Below the pieces are notes generated by a model. It saw only the letters and a list, made by a program, of their open reading frames with translations. It did no database searches and was not told where the DNA came from. A program made the position numbers and the translations under genes. A stretch of DNA of 64,000 nucleotides from an uncultured Flavobacteriaceae bacterium. Its GTDB lineage: Bacteria > Bacteroidota > Bacteroidia > Flavobacteriales > Flavobacteriaceae. The stretch covers positions 124,001-188,000 of the forward strand of contig CANKZG010000003.1 of NCBI GenBank assembly GCA_947488435.1, written 5' to 3'. Every line of letters begins with the position of its first letter. Within the stretch, counting starts at the first letter, position 1. Below are positions 27,654 to 36,666 of this stretch, one piece after another.

Positions 27654-27954
27654 TCTTCATTATGGTATTCACTTTTTAGTTCCCATTTTAATCGGTGTTC
27701 TTTTTTTTAAGCAAAATACTAGAAATGTTATTCTAATCTTGCTTGCAGGAATCATGATCGATATGGATCACTTATGGGCAACTCCAATTTACGATAGTAC
27801 ACGGTGCAGTATTGGTTTTCATCTACTTCATAGTTACGGATTCATAGGTGTTTATACCGTACTTCTTCTTTTTAAGAAAACCCGTCTATGGGGGATAGCC
27901 TTATTGCTACACATTTTTGCCGATTGGATAGACTGTCTATTTATTCATTCTTAA
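27640..27954 (+). CDS. DUF6122 family small membrane protein
   Basis: A 104-residue integral membrane protein with about three helices and acidic/His clusters (GIMIDMDHLWATP, HIFADWIDCLF) typical of the DUF6122 family. The HYGIHFLVP start and the IDMDHL segment suggest membrane-embedded polar residues, but the function is unknown. Its last 14 bases overlap the 3' end of the opposite-strand EEP gene. Confidence 0.75.
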   Translation: MLRFSLHYGIHFLVPILIGVLFFKQNTRNVILILLAGIMIDMDHLWATPIYDSTRCSIGFHLLHSYGFIGVYTVLLLFKKTRLWGIALLLHIFADWIDCLFIHS

Positions 27955-28978
27955 GGTTAAAAGAAGCCATTATAGGAAAATGATCCGATAATTTGTGATC
28001 AAAGTTTTTATGCGATTTCACTACATACTTATCATCCGATAATATAAAATCAATACGCATTGGAAAATATTTAAAATCAAAGGTTCGCCCAAAGCCTTTT
28101 CCTTTCTCCAAAAAACTATCGTTCATATTTTGTCCGATACTTCGATACACATGTGAAAATTGTGTGTTATTAAAATCTCCACATATAATCTTTGAATAAG
28201 AAGTTTTATCCATATGTTTTCTTACAAACAACACTTGTTGCTCTTGTTTCACAAAGGTTTCTCCCATTCTTTGATATAGTTTTCTAGAAGTTTCATTTGA
28301 AAGACCTTTTTCTGTTGGCTCAATTCTGAAAGACTGGAAATGCAGGTTGTAAACTCTTATCGTATCATTTTGGAATAAAACATCTGTATAAATACCATTA
28401 TTTCCACTATCTAAAAAATCAAGCGATCCTCTAGAAACTATGGGGTATTTAGAGAAAACTGCCTGAACAGTTCTTCTTCTTTTCCTAAAAATATAGTTTA
28501 CATATTTATGTGGGTATTCGTTAAAATCATCACGTTTTTTGTAATTGAATTCCTGAAAACAAATAATATCCGGTTTTTCTTCGTCAATCAACACTTTAAT
28601 ATCATTAAAAATATTCGGATTTTTAAAATGCTTGCTTTTATCGAAATAGCGAACATTAAAACTCATAATACTAAGCTCTCCCTGCTGATTTGTATCCTTT
28701 GAAAATCTAAATTGAAAAAACGAATCATAAAAAAACAACCCTATAATAAGTGTCGCAAAAGAAACCAATGCTTTTTTGCTTCTAACAAAAACCCAAACGA
28801 TAAGGAATCCAATATTGACTACAACCAAAACTGGTAGAAAAAGTGCTAAAAAAGAAGGCACTATCATTACTTCTGCAGAAATATATGAAGCAAAATAAGA
28901 TAGTACTAGGGCTACTGAAAATAGTATGTTAAGTCCAAAGCATATCGTTCTTAAAAAGAAAACACTGGCTGATTTCAA
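27941..28978 (-). CDS. Endonuclease/exonuclease/phosphatase (EEP) family membrane protein
   Basis: A 345-residue protein with three hydrophobic helices in the first 90 residues and a C-terminal EEP domain (about 100-345). Visible EEP motifs are MSFNVRYFD, the metal Glu in ICFQEFNYK, ICGDFNNT and the final His in KLSDHFPI. The family hydrolyses phosphodiesters of nucleic acids, phospholipids or inositol phosphates; the membrane anchor with the domain probably outside argues for a lipid or extracellular substrate (inference). Last gene of the mutL-rhomboid group, five bases after the second rhomboid. Confidence 0.88.
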   Translation of the reverse strand: MKSASVFFLRTICFGLNILFSVALVLSYFASYISAEVMIVPSFLALFLPVLVVVNIGFLIVWVFVRSKKALVSFATLIIGLFFYDSFFQFRFSKDTNQQGELSIMSFNVRYFDKSKHFKNPNIFNDIKVLIDEEKPDIICFQEFNYKKRDDFNEYPHKYVNYIFRKRRRTVQAVFSKYPIVSRGSLDFLDSGNNGIYTDVLFQNDTIRVYNLHFQSFRIEPTEKGLSNETSRKLYQRMGETFVKQEQQVLFVRKHMDKTSYSKIICGDFNNTQFSHVYRSIGQNMNDSFLEKGKGFGRTFDFKYFPMRIDFILSDDKYVVKSHKNFDHKLSDHFPIMASFNLKNE

Positions 28979-28983
28979 TTTTT

Positions 28984-29862
28984 CTAACTTTCTTTTCCCG
29001 CCTTAAATAAGAAGTCTTTTTCTGCTTTGCTTAAACTCTCATATCCAGATTTACTGATCTTATCTAAGATGGCATCTATTTTTCGCTGATTAGCTTCTTT
29101 ATCATAATCTTGCTGCGTCTTTTGCGTTGCTGTCGCAGTTTTTTTTCGGTATACCGTCTTCATCGGTGCTTTCTTTTCTTTTTTAGTAAAAATAGCGCCT
29201 ATGCCATCCAGTAATGTCGAAAACCCTTCTCCAATATCCCTTCCGTTAAATAATTGTTTCGCGTATAGATATCCTAACAATGCACCACCCAGATGCGCAA
29301 TGTTACCTCCGGCATTACTTATTGGTATCTGAATAAAATCCATTAAAACAACAAAAACACCAATATACCACAGTTTCACATTAAAAAAGAAGACACGTAC
29401 TTCCTGATTTGGAATGTAAGCACTAACAAAAATAAGGATTGCTCTTACGCCTGCCGAAGCTCCAATTAAGATAGCATTGTCCCTAAAAAACACCGGAAAT
29501 AAATTGTAACTCACTAAAAAAAAGAGTCCGCCCAAAATAACTCCTAAAAAATAAACACTTACAAATCGTCTAGTATCAAAAAGGTTTAGAAAAATTCTGC
29601 TCACAAAATATAGGATTAACATATTTCCAAACAGATGCCAAAAACTACCATGAAAAAAGGAATAAGTAACCAAAGACCATGGTTGAGAAATAAAGGTAAA
29701 CAAATCTTGAGGTAACCAAAACCAACTGGTAATGCTATCCTTTGGCCATTGCAAGAGAAATGGAAAGAGGCCATTGATTAAAAAAACCAATATATTAACC
29801 GCTATTAGCTTTTCGGCAAAACTTAATTTTGCAAATTGATATTTTAAATTTTCACTAGCCAT
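28984..29862 (-). CDS. Rhomboid-family intramembrane serine protease (second paralogue)
   Basis: A 292-residue rhomboid with six or so membrane helices in residues 20-215 and a charged cytoplasmic-type tail of about 75 residues. Ser136 lies in GASAGVRAI, where the usual GxSG reads GxSA; the partner His190 is in NIAHLGGALLG. Both catalytic residues remain, so activity is plausible. Substrates unknown. It starts three bases after the preceding rhomboid gene. Confidence 0.92.
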   Translation of the reverse strand: MASENLKYQFAKLSFAEKLIAVNILVFLINGLFPFLLQWPKDSITSWFWLPQDLFTFISQPWSLVTYSFFHGSFWHLFGNMLILYFVSRIFLNLFDTRRFVSVYFLGVILGGLFFLVSYNLFPVFFRDNAILIGASAGVRAILIFVSAYIPNQEVRVFFFNVKLWYIGVFVVLMDFIQIPISNAGGNIAHLGGALLGYLYAKQLFNGRDIGEGFSTLLDGIGAIFTKKEKKAPMKTVYRKKTATATQKTQQDYDKEANQRKIDAILDKISKSGYESLSKAEKDFLFKAGKES

Positions 29863-29865
29863 TTC

Positions 29866-30642
29866 TTAATTCCAACGATTCTTATTAAACTGATTTTTCT
29901 TCCAATACCACATCATAATAAAACCAATAAATGCCCCTCCCAAATGCGCCACATAGGCTGTATTGTTTGGACTAAATATAGAGACTCCTGTTAAAGCAGA
30001 GAATAAGTCCAAACCGATAATTGCCGGAATAAAAAATTTAGCTTTTATAGGAATTGGTAAAAAAATCAACATGAGTTTAGATTCCGGAAACAACATCCCA
30101 AAGGCAACCAAAACTCCCATGATAGCCCCCGAGGCGCCAACCATTGTGGTAACGGTTATATTGTACATTCCTTGCAATGTATTGAAACTCTCGTCTACAA
30201 TACCAGGAGGAGGTACACCATTTACAAATGACTGCTGTATTTGTTCCGTAGTAAACCCTAATTCATGTAACGAAGTTAAACCAGAATTGTATTGTATAAA
30301 ACTAACTCCTAAAGAAATCAATGCAGCCCCTAAACCTGCAGAAATATAAAAGAAAATAAACTTTTTACGGCCAAAGGTTTGTTCTACAGGGCTTCCGAAC
30401 ATCCATAAGGCAAACATATTAAACAAAATATGCTGAAAATAAATACTGCCCCCAGGACCATAAGAAGCATGCATAAACATGTGAGTAAATACCTGCCAAG
30501 GTTTGAACAAAGGATTGGATGGAAAATGAAGCGCAAACAAATCATTAAACACCTGACCATTGGCACCAATGGTTAGCGTAGCAATCCAAAATAGGGCATT
30601 GATAATAATTAAGTGTTTAACTGTTTCTGTTATTCTCCCCAT
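29866..30642 (-). CDS. Rhomboid-family intramembrane serine protease (first paralogue)
   Basis: A 258-residue rhomboid with the canonical catalytic pair: Ser171 in MVGASGAIMGV and His233 in VAHLGGAFIGF. The HILFNMFALW segment (71-80) is the conserved helix-2 region. A long loop (about 120-160) separates helices before the active Ser. It lies directly after mutL with no gap and is followed by a divergent paralogue. Confidence 0.94.
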   Translation of the reverse strand: MGRITETVKHLIIINALFWIATLTIGANGQVFNDLFALHFPSNPLFKPWQVFTHMFMHASYGPGGSIYFQHILFNMFALWMFGSPVEQTFGRKKFIFFYISAGLGAALISLGVSFIQYNSGLTSLHELGFTTEQIQQSFVNGVPPPGIVDESFNTLQGMYNITVTTMVGASGAIMGVLVAFGMLFPESKLMLIFLPIPIKAKFFIPAIIGLDLFSALTGVSIFSPNNTAYVAHLGGAFIGFIMMWYWKKNQFNKNRWN

Positions 30643-32496
30643 TTAATTAAATTTTTTATCAATATTATTTTCTGTTAGGGTAATATAGATAGATTTTTGA
30701 AAAGGACTCACCTGCCACTCTTTACAGGCAAACAAATCATTTACCAATGCTAATTGTGAAGCACTATCCAATACAACGCCTGTTTTAACTGCTAATGATT
30801 TACTTAATGTTTTTGCTAAGATGTCGTTCTGAGAAAAACCATCGATTTGATACTCTTCTTGGTGATTTGAAATCAACTGATCCAAAACCGTCCCTACTTC
30901 ACTTTCCGAAAGTAATGGAGGTATCCCAACAATCTCCAGAGTATCTTTAGTTATTTTCTCAAAAACAAAACCAACTGTTTCTAGGCTTTCTCGAATTTCT
31001 ACAATAAAAGCAATATCAGGTTCTGAAAATCCAAGTTTTAACGGAAACAGTAATTGTTGACTAATAGATTCGTTAATAGTAATATTCCGTAAAAACTTCT
31101 CATATAATACCCGTTGATGCGCTCTATTTTGATCAATAATCAGCATCCCGGATTTTATCGTTGTTACGATGTACTTACGTTTAAACTGAAATGTTGTGCT
31201 ACCATAATCTGCTTGCTTTTCTTCGTCTTCAAATATGGAACCCGTAATGGCATCCGATTCAAAACTAATACTATTTAAATCTTCATTTTTCCCAACTTGT
31301 GATTCCAATCCTACATAGAGACCTTCCCAACTTCCTGCATTGTTCTTCGGGATATAACTTGATTTACCTCCTGATGTATTCGGTTTTTCCTTAAAAGGGT
31401 TAAAAGCAGTATCAACAGTTACTTTAGGTAGCACTGCTTGTTTATCTTTATATGCATATGGGGTTTCCAAATTTTGATCTTGTTCAAAATCCAAAATAGG
31501 AGTAACACTAAACTGACCTAAGCTATGTTTTATTGTAGATCGCAATAATGCATATAGTGTATGCTCGTCATCAAACTTTATTTCTGTTTTTGTAGGGTGA
31601 ATATTAATATCTATTGAAGCAGGATCTACTTCCAGAAACAGAAAATAACCAGGATAGGTATCTGATTTTATTAAACCTTCAAAGGCCGCAACCACCGCGT
31701 GATGCAAATAAGGGCTTTTTATAAAGCGATTATTTACAAAGAAAAACTGTTCTTTTCGACTCTTTTTAGCAAACTCGGGTTTGCAAATAAATCCGGAGAT
31801 TTTAACTACTTCTGTTTCTTCATGTACCGGAACTAACTTTTCCTGTGTCCGGCTTCCCAAAATATTTACAATACGTTGTTTCGAGTTTGAACTTGGTAAA
31901 TTAAAAAGTTCAGAACCGTTTGTATAAAACACAAATTGAACTTTTGGATGTGCCAAGGCCACCCTATGGAATTCATCAGTAACATGTCGTAATTCTACCT
32001 GATTGGATTTTAAAAAGTTTCTTCGTGCTGGAATGTTATAAAATAAATTTTTAACAGAGATCGAAGTTCCTTTTGGGGTTGCAACTACTTCCTGAAAAAT
32101 AAACTTACTCCCCTCAATTTTAAGATGTGTTCCTACCTCATCCTGCTCGGTTTTAGTTTGCATTTCTACATGAGAAATGGCTGCTATTGAGGCTAATGCT
32201 TCCCCCCGAAACCCTTTCGTTTGTAATTGAAATAAATCTTTGGCATCTTTTATTTTCGATGTTGCGTGTCGCTCAAAGCTCAATCGCGCATCTGTAGTGC
32301 TCATCCCGATACCATCATCAACAACTTGAATTAGTGTTTTTCCGGCCTCCTTAATAATTAATTTAACTGAAGTAGCTCCGGCATCAATTGCATTTTCGAG
32401 CAGTTCTTTTACTACCGAAGCAGGCCGCTGTACCACCTCCCCCGCTGCAATTTGGTTAGCAACATGGTCTGGCAAAAGTTGAATAATATCTGCCAT
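30643..32496 (-). CDS. mutL: DNA mismatch repair protein MutL
   Basis: A 617-residue MutL. The N-terminal GHKL ATPase is intact: IAAGEVVQRPASVVKELLEN (17-36), DDGIGM (60-65), FERHATSKI and TKGFRGEALASI (93-104). The C-terminal dimerisation domain begins near 430. Its endonuclease motif, normally DQHA-x2-E-x4-E, reads DQNRAHQRVLYE (455-466), with the His and the first Glu replaced. The terminal CP(H/N)GRP-type zinc motif appears as SPFQKS (597-602). The protein therefore looks like a mismatch-repair mediator with doubtful nicking activity. Its start overlaps the 97-residue upstream gene by one base. Confidence 0.96.
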   Translation of the reverse strand: MADIIQLLPDHVANQIAAGEVVQRPASVVKELLENAIDAGATSVKLIIKEAGKTLIQVVDDGIGMSTTDARLSFERHATSKIKDAKDLFQLQTKGFRGEALASIAAISHVEMQTKTEQDEVGTHLKIEGSKFIFQEVVATPKGTSISVKNLFYNIPARRNFLKSNQVELRHVTDEFHRVALAHPKVQFVFYTNGSELFNLPSSNSKQRIVNILGSRTQEKLVPVHEETEVVKISGFICKPEFAKKSRKEQFFFVNNRFIKSPYLHHAVVAAFEGLIKSDTYPGYFLFLEVDPASIDINIHPTKTEIKFDDEHTLYALLRSTIKHSLGQFSVTPILDFEQDQNLETPYAYKDKQAVLPKVTVDTAFNPFKEKPNTSGGKSSYIPKNNAGSWEGLYVGLESQVGKNEDLNSISFESDAITGSIFEDEEKQADYGSTTFQFKRKYIVTTIKSGMLIIDQNRAHQRVLYEKFLRNITINESISQQLLFPLKLGFSEPDIAFIVEIRESLETVGFVFEKITKDTLEIVGIPPLLSESEVGTVLDQLISNHQEEYQIDGFSQNDILAKTLSKSLAVKTGVVLDSASQLALVNDLFACKEWQVSPFQKSIYITLTENNIDKKFN

Positions 32497-32789
32497 TAAA
32501 TCAAGAAATCTAGTTTACCATATTTGACCGCGGCGTACGCAAAAACAAATAAAAAAATGAGGATTACAATAAAACGTAGTCTTGTATTTTGACTGCGATC
32601 CATACTTTTTAAGGTTTTCCAATCTTCTCTAAAACTTTTCCTACGATATCCTTTAAAATATTCACTATCGGATCTAGCAGCTTTTGCTTTTTTTAAATTT
32701 TCAATACGCTCTTTACGCTCATCATAATAACGCGGGGTATAGTTATATGATTTGTTTCTATTTTGCTTAAAGAGTGTAGGAAGTCTCAT
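32496..32789 (-). CDS. Small conserved membrane protein upstream of mutL
   Basis: A 97-residue protein: very basic, Tyr/Arg/Lys-rich N-terminal two thirds, then one membrane helix (about 72-90) and a short tail. Homologues in flavobacteria are, as far as I recall, sometimes labelled as a riboflavin synthase subunit because ribH is near, but nothing here resembles lumazine or riboflavin synthase. Function unknown. It is the first gene of the mutL transcript, 18 bases after a TAnnTTTG element. Confidence 0.75.
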   Translation of the reverse strand: MRLPTLFKQNRNKSYNYTPRYYDERKERIENLKKAKAARSDSEYFKGYRRKSFREDWKTLKSMDRSQNTRLRFIVILIFLFVFAYAAVKYGKLDFLI

Positions 32790-32807
32790 AAGTATTGCTG
32801 CTTAACT

Positions 32808-32815
32808 CAAATGTA
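32808..32815 (-). promoter_or_regulatory. -7 promoter element for the mutL-rhomboid group
   Basis: Minus-strand TACATTTG matches TAnnTTTG, 18 bases upstream of the 97-residue gene that leads into mutL. Confidence 0.55.
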
Positions 32816-32890
32816 CTGAAAATAGGGTAAAATTGGCGTCGTAAGATGCTAAAAATTGTTAACAGCTTCCGTGCGGTATGGAACGGGAAT

Positions 32891-33376
32891 TTATATGTCC
32901 CCTAAAGCTGCCATTTTAATAGCTGCAATAGCTGCCTCCGTTCCCTTATTGCCATGCTTTCCGCCACTACGATCAATCGCTTGTTGTAGGTTGTTATCGG
33001 TAAGTACACAAAATATTGTAGGAATATCGGTTTGCATATTCACATCCTTAATTCCTTGAGCAGCAGCACTGCAAACAAAATCAAAATGTGCTGTCTCCCC
33101 TTTGATTACACTTCCAATGGCAATAACGGCATCCAAATTATTAGATGCGATCATCTTTTTACATCCTAATGCAAGTTCAAATGTTCCAGGAACATCCCAG
33201 CGTATAATATTTTCTTGCTTTGCACCACAATCTATAAGCGCAGCATAGGCACCGGAAAAAAGACCTTCGGTGATCTTAGTATTCCATTCTGAAACAACAA
33301 TCCCAAATCGAAACGTATTCGCAATTGGGATTGTATTCTTATCGTAAACCGATAAATTTTTATTAGCCGTAGCCAT
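32891..33376 (-). CDS. ribH: 6,7-dimethyl-8-ribityllumazine synthase
   Basis: RibH condenses the ribityl-aminouracil and dihydroxybutanone phosphate to lumazine, the penultimate riboflavin step. The 161-residue protein has FGIVVSEWN (substrate-contact Trp), the VPGTFELALGCKKM loop, IGSVIKGETAHFDFV with the catalytic His region, and FCVLTDNNLQQAIDRSGGKHGNKG. It follows the TPR gene with a one-base overlap. Confidence 0.97.
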   Translation of the reverse strand: MATANKNLSVYDKNTIPIANTFRFGIVVSEWNTKITEGLFSGAYAALIDCGAKQENIIRWDVPGTFELALGCKKMIASNNLDAVIAIGSVIKGETAHFDFVCSAAAQGIKDVNMQTDIPTIFCVLTDNNLQQAIDRSGGKHGNKGTEAAIAAIKMAALGDI

Positions 33377-34143
33377 TAATTTGTTTTTTGAGCTCTTCCG
33401 ATAAATGCATCGATTGAATTCGCTTCTTCTGACGCTGAAAATTCGTCTTTTATACGTTGGAAATACGATAATGCTTTTGCATTTTCATCCAATTCTAAAG
33501 CTGTAACTCCTGCTTTGTATAAAAATTTTGGTGTTGTATAATCGTTAGTATTTTCTTTAAAGGCAGCTTCATAGTATTCCAATGCCTCTGTAGGTTGATT
33601 TAACTGCATAAAAGCATCTCCAAGACCTCCTTTAGCAATAGCACCTAAAATTGCATCATCTGAAGAAAACTGTTCCAAGTGATTAATAGCTTCTTGATAA
33701 TTTTGCATATTTAAGTATGCCATCCCAGCTGCGTAATTCGCTAAGTTGGCAGCCTTTGTGCCTTTATACTCATCAATGATATCAAGAAAACCATATTTAC
33801 CTTCACCTCCATTGAGCGCCAGTGTAAATAGCGAATCTTTTTCTGTTGTACTTGCAATGGCTTGATCAAAATACTGTTGCGGATAGTATAATTCATTTGC
33901 TGCACTGGCTTCCTTAGGTTTTTGTATAAACTGTGCATAGCCTAAATATCCCAATACGCCTATGGCTACCACTCCAATAATTCCTAAAATATAATTCTGA
34001 TTTTTAGAAACCCACTCTTCTGTTTTTGAAGCCCCTTCATCCAAAGTACTAAAAACCTCAGCAGTAGTACTTCCATGTTGGTCAAATTCCTCTACTTCAA
34101 CTTTACCCTTAGGCTTATGCCCTCTCTTCTTGTATGTGGCCAT
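33376..34143 (-). CDS. TPR-repeat single-pass membrane protein (YfgM-like)
   Basis: A 255-residue protein: basic and acidic cytoplasmic N-terminus (1-50), one membrane helix (about 51-72), then TPR-like helical repeats (about 80-250; LANYAAGMAYLNMQNYQEAI and ALEYYEAAFKENTND). The layout matches YfgM/ancillary SecYEG translocon proteins of the periplasm, though sequence identity alone does not prove it. First gene of a two-gene unit with ribH. Confidence 0.82.
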   Translation of the reverse strand: MATYKKRGHKPKGKVEVEEFDQHGSTTAEVFSTLDEGASKTEEWVSKNQNYILGIIGVVAIGVLGYLGYAQFIQKPKEASAANELYYPQQYFDQAIASTTEKDSLFTLALNGGEGKYGFLDIIDEYKGTKAANLANYAAGMAYLNMQNYQEAINHLEQFSSDDAILGAIAKGGLGDAFMQLNQPTEALEYYEAAFKENTNDYTTPKFLYKAGVTALELDENAKALSYFQRIKDEFSASEEANSIDAFIGRAQKTN

Positions 34144-34163
34144 TTTTTATTTAATTAATCGCG

Positions 34164-34171
34164 CAAAAATA
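34164..34171 (-). promoter_or_regulatory. -7 promoter element for TPR-ribH
   Basis: Minus-strand TATTTTTG lies 20 bases upstream of the TPR gene start. A minus-strand TTTTG at 34189-34193 is about 17 bases further upstream and could serve as the -33 element. Confidence 0.55.
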
Positions 34172-34371
34172 AAGTTTTTATCCAAAACCAAAAGGGTATT
34201 TATTCGTTATTTTTCAATATTTTGCAGCTTCGTCTTCCAGAGCTAAGATTTATCTTCGGCTTTAACGTATGATGAAGCTATATCTTGAACCGTAAATCAA
34301 ATAGCGTATTTCCGTTTAAAAGGGATTAAAAAATCAACAAATACCCTAATTATAATACCCATACCAATCTA

Positions 34372-35451
34372 ATGTTACTTAAAAAACTAGCCCTTTTAAA
34401 TTATAAAAATTTCGATACTCAAGATTTTGAATTCGATACTAAAATTAACTGTTTTGTTGGCGCTAATGGTATTGGAAAAACTAATGTTTTAGACGCTATT
34501 TATCATCTCTCTTTCGGAAAAAGTTATTTCAATCCCATCACAACACAAAACATTAAGCATGGCGAAGATTTTTTTGTAATTGACGGTGAGTTTCTCAAAA
34601 ATGATCGCGATGAAAAGGTAATTTGTAGTGTAAAAAGGGGATCAAAAAAGATTATAAAACGCAATGGAAAAGCATACGAACGATTTTCCGATCATATTGG
34701 ATTCTTACCGCTAGTCATAGTTTCCCCAGCAGATCGCGATTTAATTACCGAGGGAAGCGATACGAGACGAAAATTTATGGATGGTGTTATCTCACAATCT
34801 GATAAAGACTATCTTCAAAATCTAATAAAGTACACCAAAGTTTTAGCCCAACGCAACTCTTTGTTAAAGTATTTTGCTGTAAATAATACTTTTGACCAGG
34901 ATACCCTAGAAGTTTACAACGAACAATTGCATGTTTTAGGAACAAGCATACACAGCAAACGAATTGCTTTTTTAGAAGCATTTATTCCTATATTTAAAGA
35001 GCAGCATGCTCTTATTTCAAACGGAGTTGATCAAATATCCTTGTCGTATGATAGCAAACTATCGCAAAGTAATTTGTTGATTTTACTAAAAAATGCATTA
35101 GAAAAAGATAGAGCTTTGCAGTATACCAGTGTAGGTATTCATAAAGATGATCTCAATTTTGAGATTGATGGTTATCCCATTAAAAAGTTTGGAAGTCAAG
35201 GGCAGCAGAAATCGTTTCTCATTGCTTTGAAACTTGCACAATTCCATTTTATAAAAACGCAATCACAGACAACCCCGATACTTCTATTAGATGACATCTT
35301 TGATAAACTGGATGAAAGTCGGGTCTCTCATATTGTATCACTCGTAGACGATTCGCAATTTGGTCAGATTTTTATAAGTGATACTCACGCAGATCGCACG
35401 GAAAAAGTAGTAAAAAACATTCACCAATCGTATAAAATTTTTAAATTGTAA
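34372..35451 (+). CDS. recF: DNA replication and repair protein RecF
   Basis: RecF is an SMC-like ATPase that helps load RecA at gaps via RecO/RecR. The 359-residue protein has Walker [15 protein letters not shown] (29-42), the ABC-type signature [19 protein letters not shown] and Walker [13 protein letters not shown]. Length is typical. Two bases separate it from the following lipoprotein gene. The 228-base gap upstream is AT-rich; I see no consensus promoter in it. Confidence 0.96.
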   Translation: MLLKKLALLNYKNFDTQDFEFDTKINCFVGANGIGKTNVLDAIYHLSFGKSYFNPITTQNIKHGEDFFVIDGEFLKNDRDEKVICSVKRGSKKIIKRNGKAYERFSDHIGFLPLVIVSPADRDLITEGSDTRRKFMDGVISQSDKDYLQNLIKYTKVLAQRNSLLKYFAVNNTFDQDTLEVYNEQLHVLGTSIHSKRIAFLEAFIPIFKEQHALISNGVDQISLSYDSKLSQSNLLILLKNALEKDRALQYTSVGIHKDDLNFEIDGYPIKKFGSQGQQKSFLIALKLAQFHFIKTQSQTTPILLLDDIFDKLDESRVSHIVSLVDDSQFGQIFISDTHADRTEKVVKNIHQSYKIFKL

Positions 35452-35452
35452 T

Positions 35453-35875
35453 ATGCGCAGTGTTATTCTGTTATCATTAACATTTTTACTAACTTCTTGT
35501 TCCCATAAAATAACAAGAGAAGATCTGCAGCAGCTAAACGGGTATTGGGAAATTGAAGAAGTACTATTTCCAGATGGAAACCGCAAATCTTTTGGCGTAA
35601 ATCCGATGATAGATTATATTGAAGTTTCGGAAAACTTAGAAGGTTTTCGGAAAAAAATGCAACCAAAATTCGATGGTACTTATACCACATCTGATCATGC
35701 TACTTTTTTCGAAATCAACGAGATTGATGGGGCATTTAAAATTGAATATAAGGACGTTAGTTCTTTACGTATAGAACAGTTAATTTTGGTATCGGAAACG
35801 AACCTTTCTTTAATTAACGAAGCAAACGTTCAATACAAGTACCGACGATATCACCCAATTAATGTAGGAAACTAA
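35453..35875 (+). CDS. Lipocalin-like small lipoprotein, function unknown
   Basis: A 140-residue protein with a lipobox LLTSC (Cys16) and a beta-rich body starting LNGYWEIEEVLFPDG, which resembles lipocalin-like domain proteins of Bacteroidota. I do not recognise a specific function. It is placed between recF and the DUF721 gene, touching the latter by one base, so it is transcribed with replication and repair genes. Confidence 0.75.
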   Translation: MRSVILLSLTFLLTSCSHKITREDLQQLNGYWEIEEVLFPDGNRKSFGVNPMIDYIEVSENLEGFRKKMQPKFDGTYTTSDHATFFEINEIDGAFKIEYKDVSSLRIEQLILVSETNLSLINEANVQYKYRRYHPINVGN

Positions 35876-36171
35876 TGGATAAAACTAAACATGAAAACTT
35901 ATCGATAAGTAAGGCCCTGCAAAAGTTCATTGCTAGCAATAAATTGCAAAAAGGAATTGACAAAGTAGATGCTCGTGAGTCATGGAAAAGAATAATGGGA
36001 AAAGGTGTTAATAATTACACTACGGGTGTTGAACTTAGAAATTCTACCCTTTTTGTTTCCTTATCCTCTTCTGTTCTTAGAGAAGAACTGAGCCTTGGGA
36101 AATCTAAAATTATAAAGCTTTTAAATGAAGATATGGGAAAAGAGCTTATTCACAAATTGGTTTTGCGATAA
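35875..36171 (+). CDS. DUF721 (DciA-like) protein
   Basis: A 98-residue DUF721 domain protein: ISKALQKFIASNKLQKGIDK, then ESWKRIMGKGVNNYT and the basic ELSLGKSKIIKLLNEDMG. The DUF721 family includes DciA, which helps load the replicative helicase DnaB in bacteria without DnaC or DnaI. This short version is essentially the domain alone. Location just after recF supports a DNA-replication role (inference). Confidence 0.85.
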   Translation: MDKTKHENLSISKALQKFIASNKLQKGIDKVDARESWKRIMGKGVNNYTTGVELRNSTLFVSLSSSVLREELSLGKSKIIKLLNEDMGKELIHKLVLR

Positions 36172-36198
36172 AACTATTTTCCCATATTCCTATTTTTT

Positions 36199-36621
36199 CT
36201 AAGCGTACACTTCTCTTCCTGAAAAATGAAAAGCGCCTTCAATAGCTGCATTTTCATCACTATCTGAACCATGTACTGCATTTTCTCCAATTGATGTTGC
36301 AAATAACTTGCGTATGGTTCCTTCTGCAGCTTCCGCAGGGTTGGTAGCTCCAATAAGCACTCTAAAGTCCTCCACAGCATTTTCTTTTTCTAAAATTGCT
36401 GCCACTATAGGTCCACGTGTCATAAATGTCACCAACTCTTCAAAAAATGGGCGCTCTTTATGTACTGCATAAAACTCTTTAGCATCGCGTAAGCTAAGCT
36501 GCGTATATTTTAGCGCTACTATTTTAAAACCTGCTGCCGTGATCTTTTCTAAAATAGCACCTATATGACCATTTTCAACCGCATCCGGCTTAATCATAGT
36601 AAATGTTTTGTTTTCTGTCAT
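36199..36621 (-). CDS. ndk: Nucleoside diphosphate kinase
   Basis: Ndk balances nucleoside triphosphates by ATP-dependent phosphorylation of NDPs. The 140-residue protein has [16 protein letters not shown] (6-21), the Kpn-loop region and the active-site block [16 protein letters not shown] with the phosphorylated His. Length and motifs are standard. It converges on the DUF721 gene with a 27-base gap. Confidence 0.97.
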   Translation of the reverse strand: MTENKTFTMIKPDAVENGHIGAILEKITAAGFKIVALKYTQLSLRDAKEFYAVHKERPFFEELVTFMTRGPIVAAILEKENAVEDFRVLIGATNPAEAAEGTIRKLFATSIGENAVHGSDSDENAAIEGAFHFSGREVYA

Positions 36622-36637
36622 TTGTAAAAATTTTCGG

Positions 36638-36645
36638 CAAAAATA
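36638..36645 (-). promoter_or_regulatory. -7 promoter element for ndk
   Basis: Minus-strand TATTTTTG, 16 bases upstream of the ndk ATG. Confidence 0.55.
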
Positions 36646-36666
36646 CGGTTTTTACCCTAACCCAAC

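Noticed and set aside
36411-36426. Possible parS site with a CCACGTG core
   Set aside because: Only the central bases resemble the consensus, the flanks do not match, and it is inside ndk coding sequence.
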